Under the pieces are notes generated by a model. The model made no database searches, was not told the DNA's origin, and worked only from the letters and a program-made list of their open reading frames with translations. The translations under genes were made by a program, and so were the position numbers. From Mycobacterium alsense (GTDB lineage Bacteria; Actinomycetota; Actinomycetes; Mycobacteriales; Mycobacteriaceae): a stretch of 64,000 nucleotides of DNA. Location of the stretch: NCBI RefSeq assembly GCF_002086635.1, contig NZ_MVHD01000010.1, forward strand, positions 1 to 64,000, written 5' to 3'. Positions 9,796 through 18,543 of this stretch are shown here, in pieces. Numbering within the stretch: position 1 is the first letter of the stretch; each line of letters begins with the position of its first letter.

Positions 9796-11054
9796 CCCGG
9801 CTGCCCGATCTGCGCGGTGTTGCGCGGCGGCCCGTCGATCGGCCCGAACAGGAACTGCTTGAGCGCGTCGGAGTTCGGCAGGATCCCCTGGGTGCCGTAC
9901 TGCCAGGGGTTGGCGCCGACGTCGGCGACATCGAACGGCGGAAAGGTGTTGAACGCCACCGGCAGTTCGTGTTCGCACTGGGGCCCGCCGCTGGCGGCGA
10001 CCTTGGGCAGGTTCTTGGGATACCGGTAGCGCTCGGCGCCCAGCGTGATGCCGCCGAGCACCTCCAGGCCGGGCACCGGGGTGGGGGGCTGGTTGGCCAG
10101 CGGCAGCATGCCGCGCAGCGAGCACGTCAGCGCGGGATGGTATGCGTTGGTCAGGTCGGTGGTGGGCACCAGCAGGTGGGTGACGTCGGTGAGCGCCTGG
10201 CGGTTGGCGCCCACGACGTCGTTGCCGATGTCGGCCAGCCCGATCGAGCTGATCAGGAACGCATCGAGGTTGCGCTGCTCGTCGACGATGGATTGGCTGA
10301 CCTTCGTCGTATTGGCCACGGTCGCAACCAGATCGGGCGCCGCGTCGGCGTAGGCGGCCGACACGTCGGCGGTGGCCTCGAGGTCGTGGCTCAGGTTCGG
10401 CAGGCTCGCCTCGAACTTGGCGAGAAACGCGTTGAGGTCCTGCAGCGTCTGGCCCAGCTGAGCGCCGCGGCCGTTGAGGGCGGTGGCGATCGCACCCAGC
10501 GTCTCGTTGAGCTTGGCGGGGTCGATCTTCGCCAGCACCGAGGTGAGTTGGGCGAAGACCGTGTTGATTTCGACGGTCACCCGCCCCGCGTCCAGCACCT
10601 GCCCCGCGCGCAGGCGCTGCGGCGAGGGATCTGCGGGCGGAATCAGCTGGATGAACTTCGCGCCGAAGGCGGTCGTCGCGACGATGTCGACGAGGACGTT
10701 GGCCGGGATCAGCCGCAACCGGGACGGATCGAGGGCCAGCCGGATGGCCGCCTGCCCGTTGGGCGTGTCCTCGATGGCCGCGACGGTGCCGACCGGCGCG
10801 CCGTGCAGCTTGACCTTGGCGCCGGGGCTCATCATCAGGCCCACCCGATCGGAGAGCACGGTCACCCGCACGGTATCGGTGAAGCCGCCGCGGAACTGCG
10901 TCAGCGCCACGGCGACGATCGCAACGGCGACGACGACGGTGACCAGGCCCGCGAGCGGACGTGCGTAGGCGCGCCGATGCGGACCGCGGTAACCGGCGGG
11001 CGCCATGGCCGGCGCGCGCTGCTGCGCCGGTCCGGCCCCCAAACTTCCGGTCAC
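9792..11054 (-). CDS. mceA: Mce family protein, A position (first gene of the mce operon)
   Basis: 420 residues. A cytosolic N-terminus of about 35 residues precedes one transmembrane helix (LAGLVTVVVAVAIVAVAL) and the MCE domain with GAPVGTV and the TTAFGAKFIQL segment typical of MceA. A long helical region and a cholesterol-uptake-porter-like C-terminal domain with two cysteines follow. GTG start at 11054, with GAAGGAG about 6 bases upstream. In known mce operons yrbEA and yrbEB lie immediately upstream; here only 217 bp of intergenic DNA separate mceA from a divergent fadD, so the permease pair is missing locally. The promoter region carries AGAACGATA at 11176-11184, the reverse complement of a core shared with the catabolic genes. 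Confidence 0.93.
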   Translation of the reverse strand: MTGSLGAGPAQQRAPAMAPAGYRGPHRRAYARPLAGLVTVVVAVAIVAVALTQFRGGFTDTVRVTVLSDRVGLMMSPGAKVKLHGAPVGTVAAIEDTPNGQAAIRLALDPSRLRLIPANVLVDIVATTAFGAKFIQLIPPADPSPQRLRAGQVLDAGRVTVEINTVFAQLTSVLAKIDPAKLNETLGAIATALNGRGAQLGQTLQDLNAFLAKFEASLPNLSHDLEATADVSAAYADAAPDLVATVANTTKVSQSIVDEQRNLDAFLISSIGLADIGNDVVGANRQALTDVTHLLVPTTDLTNAYHPALTCSLRGMLPLANQPPTPVPGLEVLGGITLGAERYRYPKNLPKVAASGGPQCEHELPVAFNTFPPFDVADVGANPWQYGTQGILPNSDALKQFLFGPIDGPPRNTAQIGQPG

Positions 11055-11271
11055 CTACGCTCCTTCGCGGCGCAGCTCTTCGGCGCACTACGAGATGCCG
11101 TGTGCGACAACAGCTTTGCGCCGCTATTCAAGTCCACCGGCCTGGTGTGATACAAATCTCACAGCAGTGGCGACCAGAACGATACATTCGCCGAGTTCAA
11201 AGTACAAGACTGCTCTACGCGAGAGTCTCGTTCTACACTGGCCACTGCCGACACTCCAGCGGAGGAGGGAT
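11055..11271. promoter_or_regulatory. Divergent mceA/fadD promoter region with two copies of a shared operator-like core
   Basis: Facing mceA, 11176-11184 reads TATCGTTCT on the minus strand. Facing fadD, 11228-11236 reads TCGTTCTAC on the plus strand. Both match the core found before the aldehyde dehydrogenase (13787-13802) and the second TetR gene (25754-25769). fadD has GGAGGAGG at 11261-11268, an unusually strong ribosome-binding site 3 bases before its ATG. Regulation of both genes by the same TetR protein is inference. Confidence 0.6.
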
Positions 11272-12828
11272 ATGACGGGTATCCGGGTCGCGCGGCGCAG
11301 CATCCCGACCGAGGTGGCGCAGCGCTATGCCGACCAGGGATGGTGGACCCCCGACACCCTCGGGGACATGCTGGCCCGCGGCCTCAAGGAGAACCCGCAC
11401 GCCACGTTTCGGGTCCACTCCGCCCAGCGCCCCTACGCCGGGACGTTCGCCGACGTCGAGCTGGTGGCCCGCCGGCTCGCGGCGGGCCTGCGGGCCCGGG
11501 GCGTCGGGCCCGGCGACATCGTCGCCTTCCAGCTGCCCAACTGGATGGAGGCCGCGGCAACCTTTTGGGCGTCAACGTTTCTGGGTGCGGTGATCGTCCC
11601 GATCGTCCACTTCTACGGCCCCAAGGAACTGCGTTTCATCCTGACCCACGTCAATCCGCGCGTGTTCATCACCACCGAAAGCTTCGGGCGCATGGCGCAT
11701 GACCCCGACGTCTGCGCCGGCGTCCCGATCGTCGCGCTGGTGGGACCGGACTTCGACGCGCTGCTGGACGCCGACCCCCTTGACGGCACGCTGGCGGCCG
11801 ACCCCGCCGACCCGGCGCTGATCGCGTTCACCTCCGGCACCACCAGCGACCCCAAGGGCGTCGTGCACAGCCACCAGACGCTGGGCTTCGAGACCCGCCA
11901 GCTGTTGGCCAACTACCCGCCCGACCGCGGCCGGCAACTCACCGCGCTGCCCGTCGGGCACTTCATCGGCATGCTCGGCGCGTTCCTGATCCCGGTAATC
12001 GAAGGCGCGCCAATCGATCTGTGCGACGTGTGGGACCCCGACCGGGCGATCGACCTGATGGAGGCCGACGGCGTCTCGCTGGGCGGCGGGCCGCCCTACT
12101 TCGTCACCAGCCTGCTCGACCACCCCCGGTTCACCGACGAGCACCTGCGCTACATCAAGCACATCGGCCTCGGCGGGTCCACCGTCCCCGCGGCCGTCAC
12201 CCGGCGGCTCGCCGACCTCGGCATCCTGGTCACCCGCTCCTACGGCAGCAGCGAACACCCGTCGATCACCGGCTCGCACTACACCGCGCCGGAGGACAAG
12301 CGGCTGCTCACCGACGGCAACGCCCGACCCGGCGTCGAGATCAAGCTGGCCGACGACGGCGAAATCCTTTCCCGCGGCCCGGATTTGTTCCTCGGCTACA
12401 CCGACCCCGCCCTGACCGCCCGGGCGTTCGACGACGACGGCTGGTACCACACCGGCGACATCGGGATCCTCGACGAGGACGGCTACCTGACCATCACCGA
12501 CCGCAAGTCCGACATCATCATCCGCGGTGGGGAGAACATCAGCGCGCTGGAGGTCGAGGAGGTGCTGCTCGGGCTGCCCGCGGTAGCCGAGGCCGTCGTG
12601 GTGGCCGCGCCCGACGCGCGCCTGGGCGAGCACGCCGCCGCCGTGCTGCGCCTCAAGGACGGGTATGAGATGCCGACGCTGGACGAGGTCCGCGAGCACT
12701 TCGAGCGGGCCGGGGTGGCCCGGCAGAAATGGCCCGAGAGCCTGCACCGGGTGGACGACTACCCCCGCACCGCCAGCGGCAAGGTCCAGAAATACGTTGT
12801 GCGCCAAAATATTAGGGAATCGAGGTAG
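11272..12828 (+). CDS. Acyl-CoA synthetase / AMP-dependent ligase (FadD type)
   Basis: 518 residues of the ANL adenylating superfamily; it activates a carboxylic acid to its CoA thioester through an acyl-AMP. The phosphate-binding P-loop FTSGTTSDPKG is at about residues 185-195. The substrate/AMP region YGSSEHPS follows, then the hinge and A8 core WYHTGDIGILDEDGY with DRKSDIIIRGGENIS. The adenylating lysine lies in TASGKVQK near the C-terminus. The length fits cyclohexanecarboxylate- or steroid-acid-type ligases as well as fatty acyl ligases, so the substrate is left open. It is the first gene of the plus-strand catabolic island and diverges from mceA, a layout like known lipid import/activation pairs. 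ATG 11272 is chosen for its strong ribosome-binding site. Confidence 0.9.
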   Translation: MTGIRVARRSIPTEVAQRYADQGWWTPDTLGDMLARGLKENPHATFRVHSAQRPYAGTFADVELVARRLAAGLRARGVGPGDIVAFQLPNWMEAAATFWASTFLGAVIVPIVHFYGPKELRFILTHVNPRVFITTESFGRMAHDPDVCAGVPIVALVGPDFDALLDADPLDGTLAADPADPALIAFTSGTTSDPKGVVHSHQTLGFETRQLLANYPPDRGRQLTALPVGHFIGMLGAFLIPVIEGAPIDLCDVWDPDRAIDLMEADGVSLGGGPPYFVTSLLDHPRFTDEHLRYIKHIGLGGSTVPAAVTRRLADLGILVTRSYGSSEHPSITGSHYTAPEDKRLLTDGNARPGVEIKLADDGEILSRGPDLFLGYTDPALTARAFDDDGWYHTGDIGILDEDGYLTITDRKSDIIIRGGENISALEVEEVLLGLPAVAEAVVVAAPDARLGEHAAAVLRLKDGYEMPTLDEVREHFERAGVARQKWPESLHRVDDYPRTASGKVQKYVVRQNIRESR

Positions 12829-12848
12829 CGATGCAGAGTCACCCGCTT

Positions 12849-12906
12849 GCGAGCCGAACGTCACTGCGAAAATCGGGGCGATTTTTCGCAGTGCGGTTCG
12901 GCTCGC
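12849..12906. repeat. Long imperfect inverted repeat (hairpin) between fadD and SDR
   Basis: Left arm 12849-12875 and right arm 12879-12906 pair over their whole length, except for one two-base mismatch (12860-12861) and one single-base bulge in an A/T run; the loop is 3 bases. It begins 20 bp after the fadD stop and ends 16 bp before the SDR ATG. It could terminate or attenuate transcription, or stabilise the fadD mRNA end. It is not followed by a U-tract. Confidence 0.75.
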
Positions 12907-12922
12907 GGACTGGTGCCCAACG

Positions 12923-13753
12923 ATGACGGGACGGGTCGAGGGCAAGGTCGCCTACATCACCGGCGCGGCGCGCGGCCAGGGCCGCAGCCACGCGGTCCGG
13001 CTGGCCCAGGAGGGCGCCGACATCATCGCCGTCGACGCCTGCCGCGACGTCGTCGACTACAGCACGATCCCGCCGTCGACGCCCGAAGACCTCGCCGAAA
13101 CCGCGGACCTGGTCAAGGCGCTGGACCGGCGCGTCGTGACCGCCGAGGTCGACGTGCGCGACTTCGAGGCGCTCAAGGCCGCCGTCGACGGCGGCGTCGA
13201 GCAGCTGGGCCGCCTCGACATCATCGTGGCCAACGCGGGCATCGGCACGTCCGGCGCTCCGCTGCACGAGATGGACGAAACCCGTTGGCAGGACACGATC
13301 GACGTCAACCTGAGTGGCGTGTGGAAGTCGGTGAAGGCCGGCGTCCCGCACCTGCAGGCGGGCGGCTCGATCGTGCTGACCGGCTCGGTCGGCGGGCTGA
13401 AGGCGTACCCGCGCGTCGGCCACTACGTGGCGGCCAAGCACGGCGTCGTCGGCCTGATGCGCAGCTTCGCCGTCGAACTCGGGCCGCAGTCCATCCGGGT
13501 CAACTCGGTCCACCCGACCCACGTCAATTCCCCGATGCTGATGAACGAGTCGGCCTACCACACGTTTCGGCCCGACCTGGAAAACCCGGGGCCCGACGAT
13601 CTCGCGCCGATCTGCCAGATGTTCCACGTGCTGCCCGTGCCGTGGGTGCAGCCCGAGGACATCAGCAACGCGGTCCTGTTCTTCGCCTCCGACGAGTCGC
13701 GCTACATCACTGGGGTCGCGCTGCCGATCGACTGCGGCAGTTGCCTGAAGTAG
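12923..13753 (+). CDS. Mycofactocin-type SDR family oxidoreductase
   Basis: 276 residues. The N-terminus GRVEGKVAYITGAARGQG and an insertion between beta-2 and alpha-3 (around CRDVVDYSTIPPSTPEDL) are characteristic of the mycofactocin-coupled SDR subfamily, whose tightly bound NAD(H) is thought to be recycled by mycofactocin. The nucleotide motif is TGAARGQG (13-20), the NAG motif is ANAGIG, and the catalytic Tyr/Lys are in YVAAKHG. It probably oxidises a secondary alcohol generated in the pathway. ATG 12923 was chosen because it gives the family N-terminus; the ribosome-binding site is weak and the hairpin at 12849-12906 lies just upstream. Confidence 0.88.
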   Translation: MTGRVEGKVAYITGAARGQGRSHAVRLAQEGADIIAVDACRDVVDYSTIPPSTPEDLAETADLVKALDRRVVTAEVDVRDFEALKAAVDGGVEQLGRLDIIVANAGIGTSGAPLHEMDETRWQDTIDVNLSGVWKSVKAGVPHLQAGGSIVLTGSVGGLKAYPRVGHYVAAKHGVVGLMRSFAVELGPQSIRVNSVHPTHVNSPMLMNESAYHTFRPDLENPGPDDLAPICQMFHVLPVPWVQPEDISNAVLFFASDESRYITGVALPIDCGSCLK

Positions 13754-13762
13754 CCATTGGAC

Positions 13763-13802
13763 GAGAGTTGAACTTTCGGATCGAGGAGAATATCGTTCTA
13801 CT
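13763..13802 (+). promoter_or_regulatory. Promoter/operator module of the aldehyde dehydrogenase operon
   Basis: GAGAGTTG at 13763-13770, then 16 bases, then AGAATATCGTTCTACT at 13787-13802. The same 8-mer and 16-mer with the same 16-base spacing occur at 25730-25769 before a TetR gene. TTGAAC (13768) and TATCGT (13791), 17 bases apart, could be -35 and -10 boxes. GAA-N5-TTC inside the 16-mer is palindromic, as expected for a TetR operator overlapping a promoter. Confidence 0.65.
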
Positions 13803-13827
13803 TCGAACAGCCATTTAGGAGCCATCG

Positions 13828-15294
13828 GTGCCCATCCTCGCGGAGCAGCGGACGTATGTCGCCGGCCGTTGGGTGACCGGCGACGACGTCGTCGCCGTCG
13901 AGAATCCCGCCGACGAAAGCCACGTCGCCGACATCACGGCGACGCCGCTGGAGGAGGCGCACCGCGCGATCGCCGAGGCGCGCCGCAGCTTCGACGACGG
14001 GGTGTGGGCCGACGCGGCGCCCCGCGAGCGGGCCCGGGTGCTGCGCGGGTTCATCGAGCACGTCGAGTCCGCGCGCGAGGAGCTGGTTCCCACGCTCGTC
14101 GCCGAGGCCGGCCAGTCGGCGCGCTTCGCCGAGATGACACAACTGGGCGCCGGAACCGCCATCGCGCGCCAGACCATCGACCTGTACCTGTCGATGCCGC
14201 ACGAGGAGCCCAGCCCGGTCCCCGTCGACGACCTGGTGCGCGGGCGGGTCGCTTTGAGCGTGCGGCGCCACGAGCCCGTCGGCGTGGTCACGGCCATCAC
14301 GCCGTACAACGCGGCGCTGATCATGGGCTTCCAGAAACTCATTCCCGCGCTGATGGCCGGCAATTCGGTGATCCTGCGGCCCAGTCCGCTGACGCCGATC
14401 TCGTCGCTGATCTTCGGCGCTGCCGCCGATGCGGCGGGGCTTCCGCCGGGTGTGCTGAGCGTGGTCGTGGAGTCGGGGACCGCGGCCGCCGAACTCCTCA
14501 CCAGCCACCCGGCGGTGGACATGGTGTCGTTCACCGGCTCGACGCTGGCCGGGCGCAGGATCCTGGCGCAGGCGGCGCCGACCGTCAAACGGGTGTCGCT
14601 GGAACTCGGCGGCAAGTCGGCGCAGATCTATTTGCCCGACGCCGTGCACCGCGCCGCCGGGGGAGCGATGGTGGTGGTCGCCAGCACCGCCGGCCAGGCG
14701 TGCGTGGCCGCGACGAGAATGCTTGTGCCGCAGGACAAGAAGGCCGAGGTGCTGGACGCGGTCAGCGCCATGTACGCCCAGATCAAGGTGGGCCCGCCCA
14801 GCGACGAGTCGTCGATGATGGGGCCGGTCATCAGCGCGGCCCAGCGCGACAAGTGCGAGCGGTACGTCAAGCTGGCCGAGGAACATGGCGGCAAGGTGTT
14901 CTGCGGCGGCGGGCGCCCGGCCGGCCTGGACCGCGGCTACTACTTCGAGCCCACCGTGCTCGACCTGCCGAGCAACGCGAACCCCGCTGCGCAGGAAGAG
15001 ATCTTCGGCCCGATCATCGGCGTGCTGGGCTACCGCGACGTCGACGACGCGGTGGCCATCGCCAACGACAGCATCTACGGGCTGTCCGGTCAGGTGTACG
15101 GGACCGACGCGGCCGCGGCGGTCCAGGTGGCGCGCCGGCTGCGCACCGGCGCGGTCAACGTCAACACCACCGTCTTCTCCGCCTACGCGCCGAGCGGCGG
15201 ATACAAGCAAAGCGGGCTGGGCCGCGAGCGGGGCCCGGACGGCATCCGCGAGTTCCAGGAGGTCAAGCACATGTCGATCGGAGAACTGAAATGA
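13828..15294 (+). CDS. NAD(P)-dependent aldehyde dehydrogenase
   Basis: 488 residues, standard ALDH length. The oxyanion Asn is in TPYNAA (N161), the general base Glu in SLELGGKS (E259) and the nucleophilic Cys in AGQACVA (C292). The C-terminal EEIFGP and SGYK-like SGGYKQSGLG motifs are present. It oxidises an aldehyde to the acid and would follow an alcohol dehydrogenase step such as the neighbouring SDR. GTG start at 13828 is supported by TTAGGAG. The next gene starts inside its stop codon (ATGA), so it opens an operon running at least to the TetR gene ending at 19623. Confidence 0.92.
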   Translation: MPILAEQRTYVAGRWVTGDDVVAVENPADESHVADITATPLEEAHRAIAEARRSFDDGVWADAAPRERARVLRGFIEHVESAREELVPTLVAEAGQSARFAEMTQLGAGTAIARQTIDLYLSMPHEEPSPVPVDDLVRGRVALSVRRHEPVGVVTAITPYNAALIMGFQKLIPALMAGNSVILRPSPLTPISSLIFGAAADAAGLPPGVLSVVVESGTAAAELLTSHPAVDMVSFTGSTLAGRRILAQAAPTVKRVSLELGGKSAQIYLPDAVHRAAGGAMVVVASTAGQACVAATRMLVPQDKKAEVLDAVSAMYAQIKVGPPSDESSMMGPVISAAQRDKCERYVKLAEEHGGKVFCGGGRPAGLDRGYYFEPTVLDLPSNANPAAQEEIFGPIIGVLGYRDVDDAVAIANDSIYGLSGQVYGTDAAAAVQVARRLRTGAVNVNTTVFSAYAPSGGYKQSGLGRERGPDGIREFQEVKHMSIGELK

Positions 15295-16499
15295 GCGAAT
15301 ACGACCTGAACTGGCTGATCTCGGTCGACGACCACATCCTCGAACCGCCGAACCTGTGGGTCGACCGCGTGGCCGCCAAGGACCGCGACCGCGCCCCGCA
15401 CATGGAGAAGAACGAGCACGGCGTGGACAACTGGGTCTACGACGGCAAGCGCTACCCGAACTCGGGCCTGAGCGCCGTCGTCGGCAAGTCGAAGGAGGAG
15501 TTCAGCCCCGAGCCGCTGTCGTACTCGGAGATGCGGCCGGGCTGCTACGACGCCAAGGCCCGCGTCGAGGACATGGACCGCGCGGGCGTGCTTGCGTCGC
15601 TGTGCTTCCCGACGATCACGCGGTTCTGCGGGCAGCTGTTCATGGAGGCCAGCGACCGCGAGTTCGGCTTCGAATGCCTGCAGCACTACAACGACTGGCT
15701 GGTCGAGGAATGGTGCGGCGCCGCGCCGGGGCGCTACATCCCGCTGATGCTGATCCCGATGTGGGACCCTCCGCTGGCCGCCAAGGAGATGGAGCGGATG
15801 GCGGCCAAGGGCGTGACGACGTTCGCCTTCTCGGAAAACCCGGAGCCCTTGGGGCTGCCCACGATTCACGACCCGAACGGCTACTGGGAGCCCGTCATGG
15901 CCGCCGCCAACGAGCTGCACATGGTGGCCAGCATGCACGTCGGCTCCTCGTCGACGCTGCCCAAGATCTGTTCGGACGCGCCGTTCATGGCCAACCTCAC
16001 CTGGGGGGCGTCGCGCACGTCGGGGACGATGCTGTCCTGGTTGTTCAGCGGGATGTTCCAGCGCTACCCGAACCTGAAGATCGCGCTGTCCGAGGGCGAG
16101 GTCGGCTGGATGCCCTACTTTTTGGAGCGCGCCGAACAGGTGCTGGACAAGCAGCGCTACTGGGTGATGCGCGGCGCGAAGTTTGACACGCACGCGGGCG
16201 CGGGCAAGGCCATCGACCTCGACAGCCTCGACATCCGCGAGACGTTCCGCAACCACATCTACGGCTGCATCATCGAAGACCGCCACGCGGTCAAGAGTCT
16301 CGACGAGATCGGCGAGGACAACATCATGTGCGAGACGGACTACCCGCACTCGGACTCCACCTGGCCCGACTGCATCGGCGTCGCCCGCAACACGATGAAG
16401 GACCTGCCGGAGGACGTGCAGTACAAGCTGCTGCGCGGCAACGCCGAAAAGCTCTACCGGTTCACGCCGGCCGAGCCGCCCGTCCTGGCGAGCGCGTAG
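15291..16499 (+). CDS. Amidohydrolase family (Amidohydro_2 / ACMSD-like) metal-dependent hydrolase
   Basis: 402 residues. The metal-binding VDDHILEPPNLW at the N-terminus corresponds to the HxH-type site of the family (here DDH). Later segments include MHVGSSST, a long Trp-rich region and the metal-ligand motif CETDYPHSDSTWPD. Homologs in actinobacterial catabolic clusters act as hydrolases or decarboxylases on cyclic substrates; the exact reaction is unknown. ATG 15291 overlaps the ALDH stop by ATGA, and its own stop overlaps the next start (TAGTG), so translation is coupled in both directions. Confidence 0.88.
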   Translation: MSEYDLNWLISVDDHILEPPNLWVDRVAAKDRDRAPHMEKNEHGVDNWVYDGKRYPNSGLSAVVGKSKEEFSPEPLSYSEMRPGCYDAKARVEDMDRAGVLASLCFPTITRFCGQLFMEASDREFGFECLQHYNDWLVEEWCGAAPGRYIPLMLIPMWDPPLAAKEMERMAAKGVTTFAFSENPEPLGLPTIHDPNGYWEPVMAAANELHMVASMHVGSSSTLPKICSDAPFMANLTWGASRTSGTMLSWLFSGMFQRYPNLKIALSEGEVGWMPYFLERAEQVLDKQRYWVMRGAKFDTHAGAGKAIDLDSLDIRETFRNHIYGCIIEDRHAVKSLDEIGEDNIMCETDYPHSDSTWPDCIGVARNTMKDLPEDVQYKLLRGNAEKLYRFTPAEPPVLASA

Positions 16500-17284
16500 T
16501 GTCCGGGGTGCTGGACGGCAGGAGCGCCATCGTCACCGGCGCCGGCTCGGGCGTGGGGCGGGCGTCTTCGTTGCGGTTTGCCGAGGAGGGCGCCCTGGTG
16601 GTCGCGGCCGACATCGACCTCGACCACGCGAAAGAGACCGTGCGCCAGGTCGAGTCGGCCGGCGGCACCGCCATCGCCGTCGCGACCGACGTGTCCGACG
16701 AGCCGCAGGTGCAGGCGATGATCGCGGCCGCGGTCGACCAGTACGGCCGGCTGGACATCCTGTTCAACAACGTCGGCATCCCGACGCCGCGGCTCGGCAT
16801 GAGCTTCGAGGACCACACGCTCGACGACTTCAACCGGCTGGTCGCGGTCAACCTCGGCGGGGTGTTCCTCGGGTGCAAGCACGCGGTGCTGCGCTTCAAG
16901 GAGCAGGGGAGCGGCGGGGTTATTCTCAACACCGCCTCGGTGGCCGGCCTGGTGGGGTGGGGCGGCACGGTGTACGGCGCCACCAAGGGCGGGGTCATCC
17001 AGCTCACCCGCGGGGTCGCGATCGAGGCGGCCCCCTTCGGGATTCGCGTCAACGCCATCTGCCCTGCCGCCATGCCGCTGACCGGATTCATGGCCGCCGG
17101 CGGGTTGAAGGTCGACGCGGAGCAGCAGGCGGCGATCGCCGAGTCCGTCGGCGGGCAGCACCCGCTCGGGCGCGCCATCACCGCGGAGGACTGCGCCGAG
17201 GCCGCGCTGTATCTGGTCTCGGACGCGTCGCGCAACGTCACCGGGGTGGCGCTGCCGGTCGACGGCGGGTTCGTGGCGAAATGA
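16499..17284 (+). CDS. Short-chain dehydrogenase/reductase
   Basis: 261 residues, classical SDR. It shows the TGAGSGVG nucleotide motif (about residues 13-20), the NNVG motif (a variant of NNAG), the catalytic Ser in NTASVAG, and Tyr/Lys in YGATKGG. It ends with the usual VDGGF segment. It probably interconverts a hydroxyl and a keto group in the same pathway as the neighbouring ALDH and P450. GTG start at 16499 shares a base with the upstream stop; the stop overlaps the P450 ATG (ATGA). Confidence 0.88.
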   Translation: MSGVLDGRSAIVTGAGSGVGRASSLRFAEEGALVVAADIDLDHAKETVRQVESAGGTAIAVATDVSDEPQVQAMIAAAVDQYGRLDILFNNVGIPTPRLGMSFEDHTLDDFNRLVAVNLGGVFLGCKHAVLRFKEQGSGGVILNTASVAGLVGWGGTVYGATKGGVIQLTRGVAIEAAPFGIRVNAICPAAMPLTGFMAAGGLKVDAEQQAAIAESVGGQHPLGRAITAEDCAEAALYLVSDASRNVTGVALPVDGGFVAK

Positions 17285-18543
17285 CCAGTCAGGTTGGGGG
17301 GCCCGCCTTAGACCGCGACCGGCTGCGCGAGCTGTTCGACCTGCGCAGCTCCTACAACGCCTGGGCCGGTGGGGCTTACGAGCAGGACCCGTACCCGGTG
17401 TGGCACCGGCTGCGCGAGCAGGGGCCGGTGCTCCCCGGCATCCTGCACGAGCTGACCGGCAGCACGGACACGATGTTCTTCCACGGGCTGCCCTACCCCG
17501 ACAGCCCCCATTTCACGGTGTTCGACTACGACACCTGCATGACGGTCTACCGCAACCCGGAGGTGTTCGCGTCGTCCCCGGATCCGGTCGACCTGGAGAA
17601 CGGCCCGCTGGGCCTGACCAACAGCATGCTGTCGATGAACGGCGAGCAGCACAAGCGCTACCGCGCCCTGGTCCAGCCGTCGTTCCTGTCGTCGAACGGC
17701 AAGTGGTGGATAGACAATTGGATCTCCGACACCGTCGACCTGCTCGTCGACGGGTTCGTGCGCGACGGGCACGCCGAACTCAACGTCGACTTCTGCGCGG
17801 CCATCCCCGTGCTTACCATCACCGGCAGTTTCGGCGTGCCGGTCGAGCAGGCCCTCGACATCCGGGAGGCGCTGTCGCGGGATCCGCAAAAGGTGGTCGG
17901 CATCCTCAAGCCGGTCGTCGCCGCCCGCCGCGAGGAGCCGCGCGACGACCTGATCAGCATCCTCGTCCAGGCCGAGCTGACCGACGAGAACGGCGTCAAA
18001 GACCGGCTCACCGATCGCGAAATCGATTCCTTCGTGCTGCTGTTGCTCGGCGCGGGCTCGGGCACCACCTGGAAGCAGATGGGCACCACGATCACCACGC
18101 TGTTGCAGCGTCCCGAGCTCCTCGAGGCGGTGCGCACCGACCGGCAGTTGCTGCGTCCCGCGATCGAGGAGTCGGTGCGGTGGATGCCGACCGACCCGAT
18201 GTTCTCGCGCTGGGTCATGGCCGACGCCGAACTCGGCGGCGTGGACATCCCCGCGGGCTCCGTCGTGCACCTCGCGCTCGGCGCCGCCAACCGGGATCCC
18301 GCCCGATGGGAGCGCCCCGACGAGTACGACATCACCCGAAAGTACCGTCCCTCCTTGGGGTTTGGGCAGGGCCCGCACATCTGCCTGGGCATGCACGTCG
18401 CCCGCGCCGAGATGACCATCGCGATCTCGGCGCTGCTCGACCGGCTGCCGAACCTGCGGCTGGATCCCGACGCCGAAGCGCCGCGCTTCGTCGGCATGTA
18501 CGAACGCGGCGCGACCGCGATCCCGGTGGTGTTCGATGCCTGA
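17281..18543 (+). CDS. Cytochrome P450
   Basis: 420 residues. I-helix oxygen-activating motif LGAGSGTTWKQ, the ExxR pair in EESVRW, and the haem loop FGQGPHICLG with the axial Cys at residue 368. P450s hydroxylate lipophilic substrates using electrons from a ferredoxin and reductase; neither partner gene is nearby. I cannot place it in a CYP family from sequence reading alone. It overlaps the preceding SDR stop (ATGA) and the following Ddn-like gene by 8 bp. Confidence 0.93.
   Translation: MTSQVGGPALDRDRLRELFDLRSSYNAWAGGAYEQDPYPVWHRLREQGPVLPGILHELTGSTDTMFFHGLPYPDSPHFTVFDYDTCMTVYRNPEVFASSPDPVDLENGPLGLTNSMLSMNGEQHKRYRALVQPSFLSSNGKWWIDNWISDTVDLLVDGFVRDGHAELNVDFCAAIPVLTITGSFGVPVEQALDIREALSRDPQKVVGILKPVVAARREEPRDDLISILVQAELTDENGVKDRLTDREIDSFVLLLLGAGSGTTWKQMGTTITTLLQRPELLEAVRTDRQLLRPAIEESVRWMPTDPMFSRWVMADAELGGVDIPAGSVVHLALGAANRDPARWERPDEYDITRKYRPSLGFGQGPHICLGMHVARAEMTIAISALLDRLPNLRLDPDAEAPRFVGMYERGATAIPVVFDA

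Noticed and set aside
11572..12945. A 457-codon minus-strand frame opposite fadD
   Set aside because: It mirrors fadD, has no recognisable domain and no ribosome-binding site.
13787..13802. A KstR (cholesterol regulator) box
   Set aside because: The KstR consensus TnnAACnnGTTnnA does not fit: the dyad here is one base longer and lacks the AAC/GTT half-sites.
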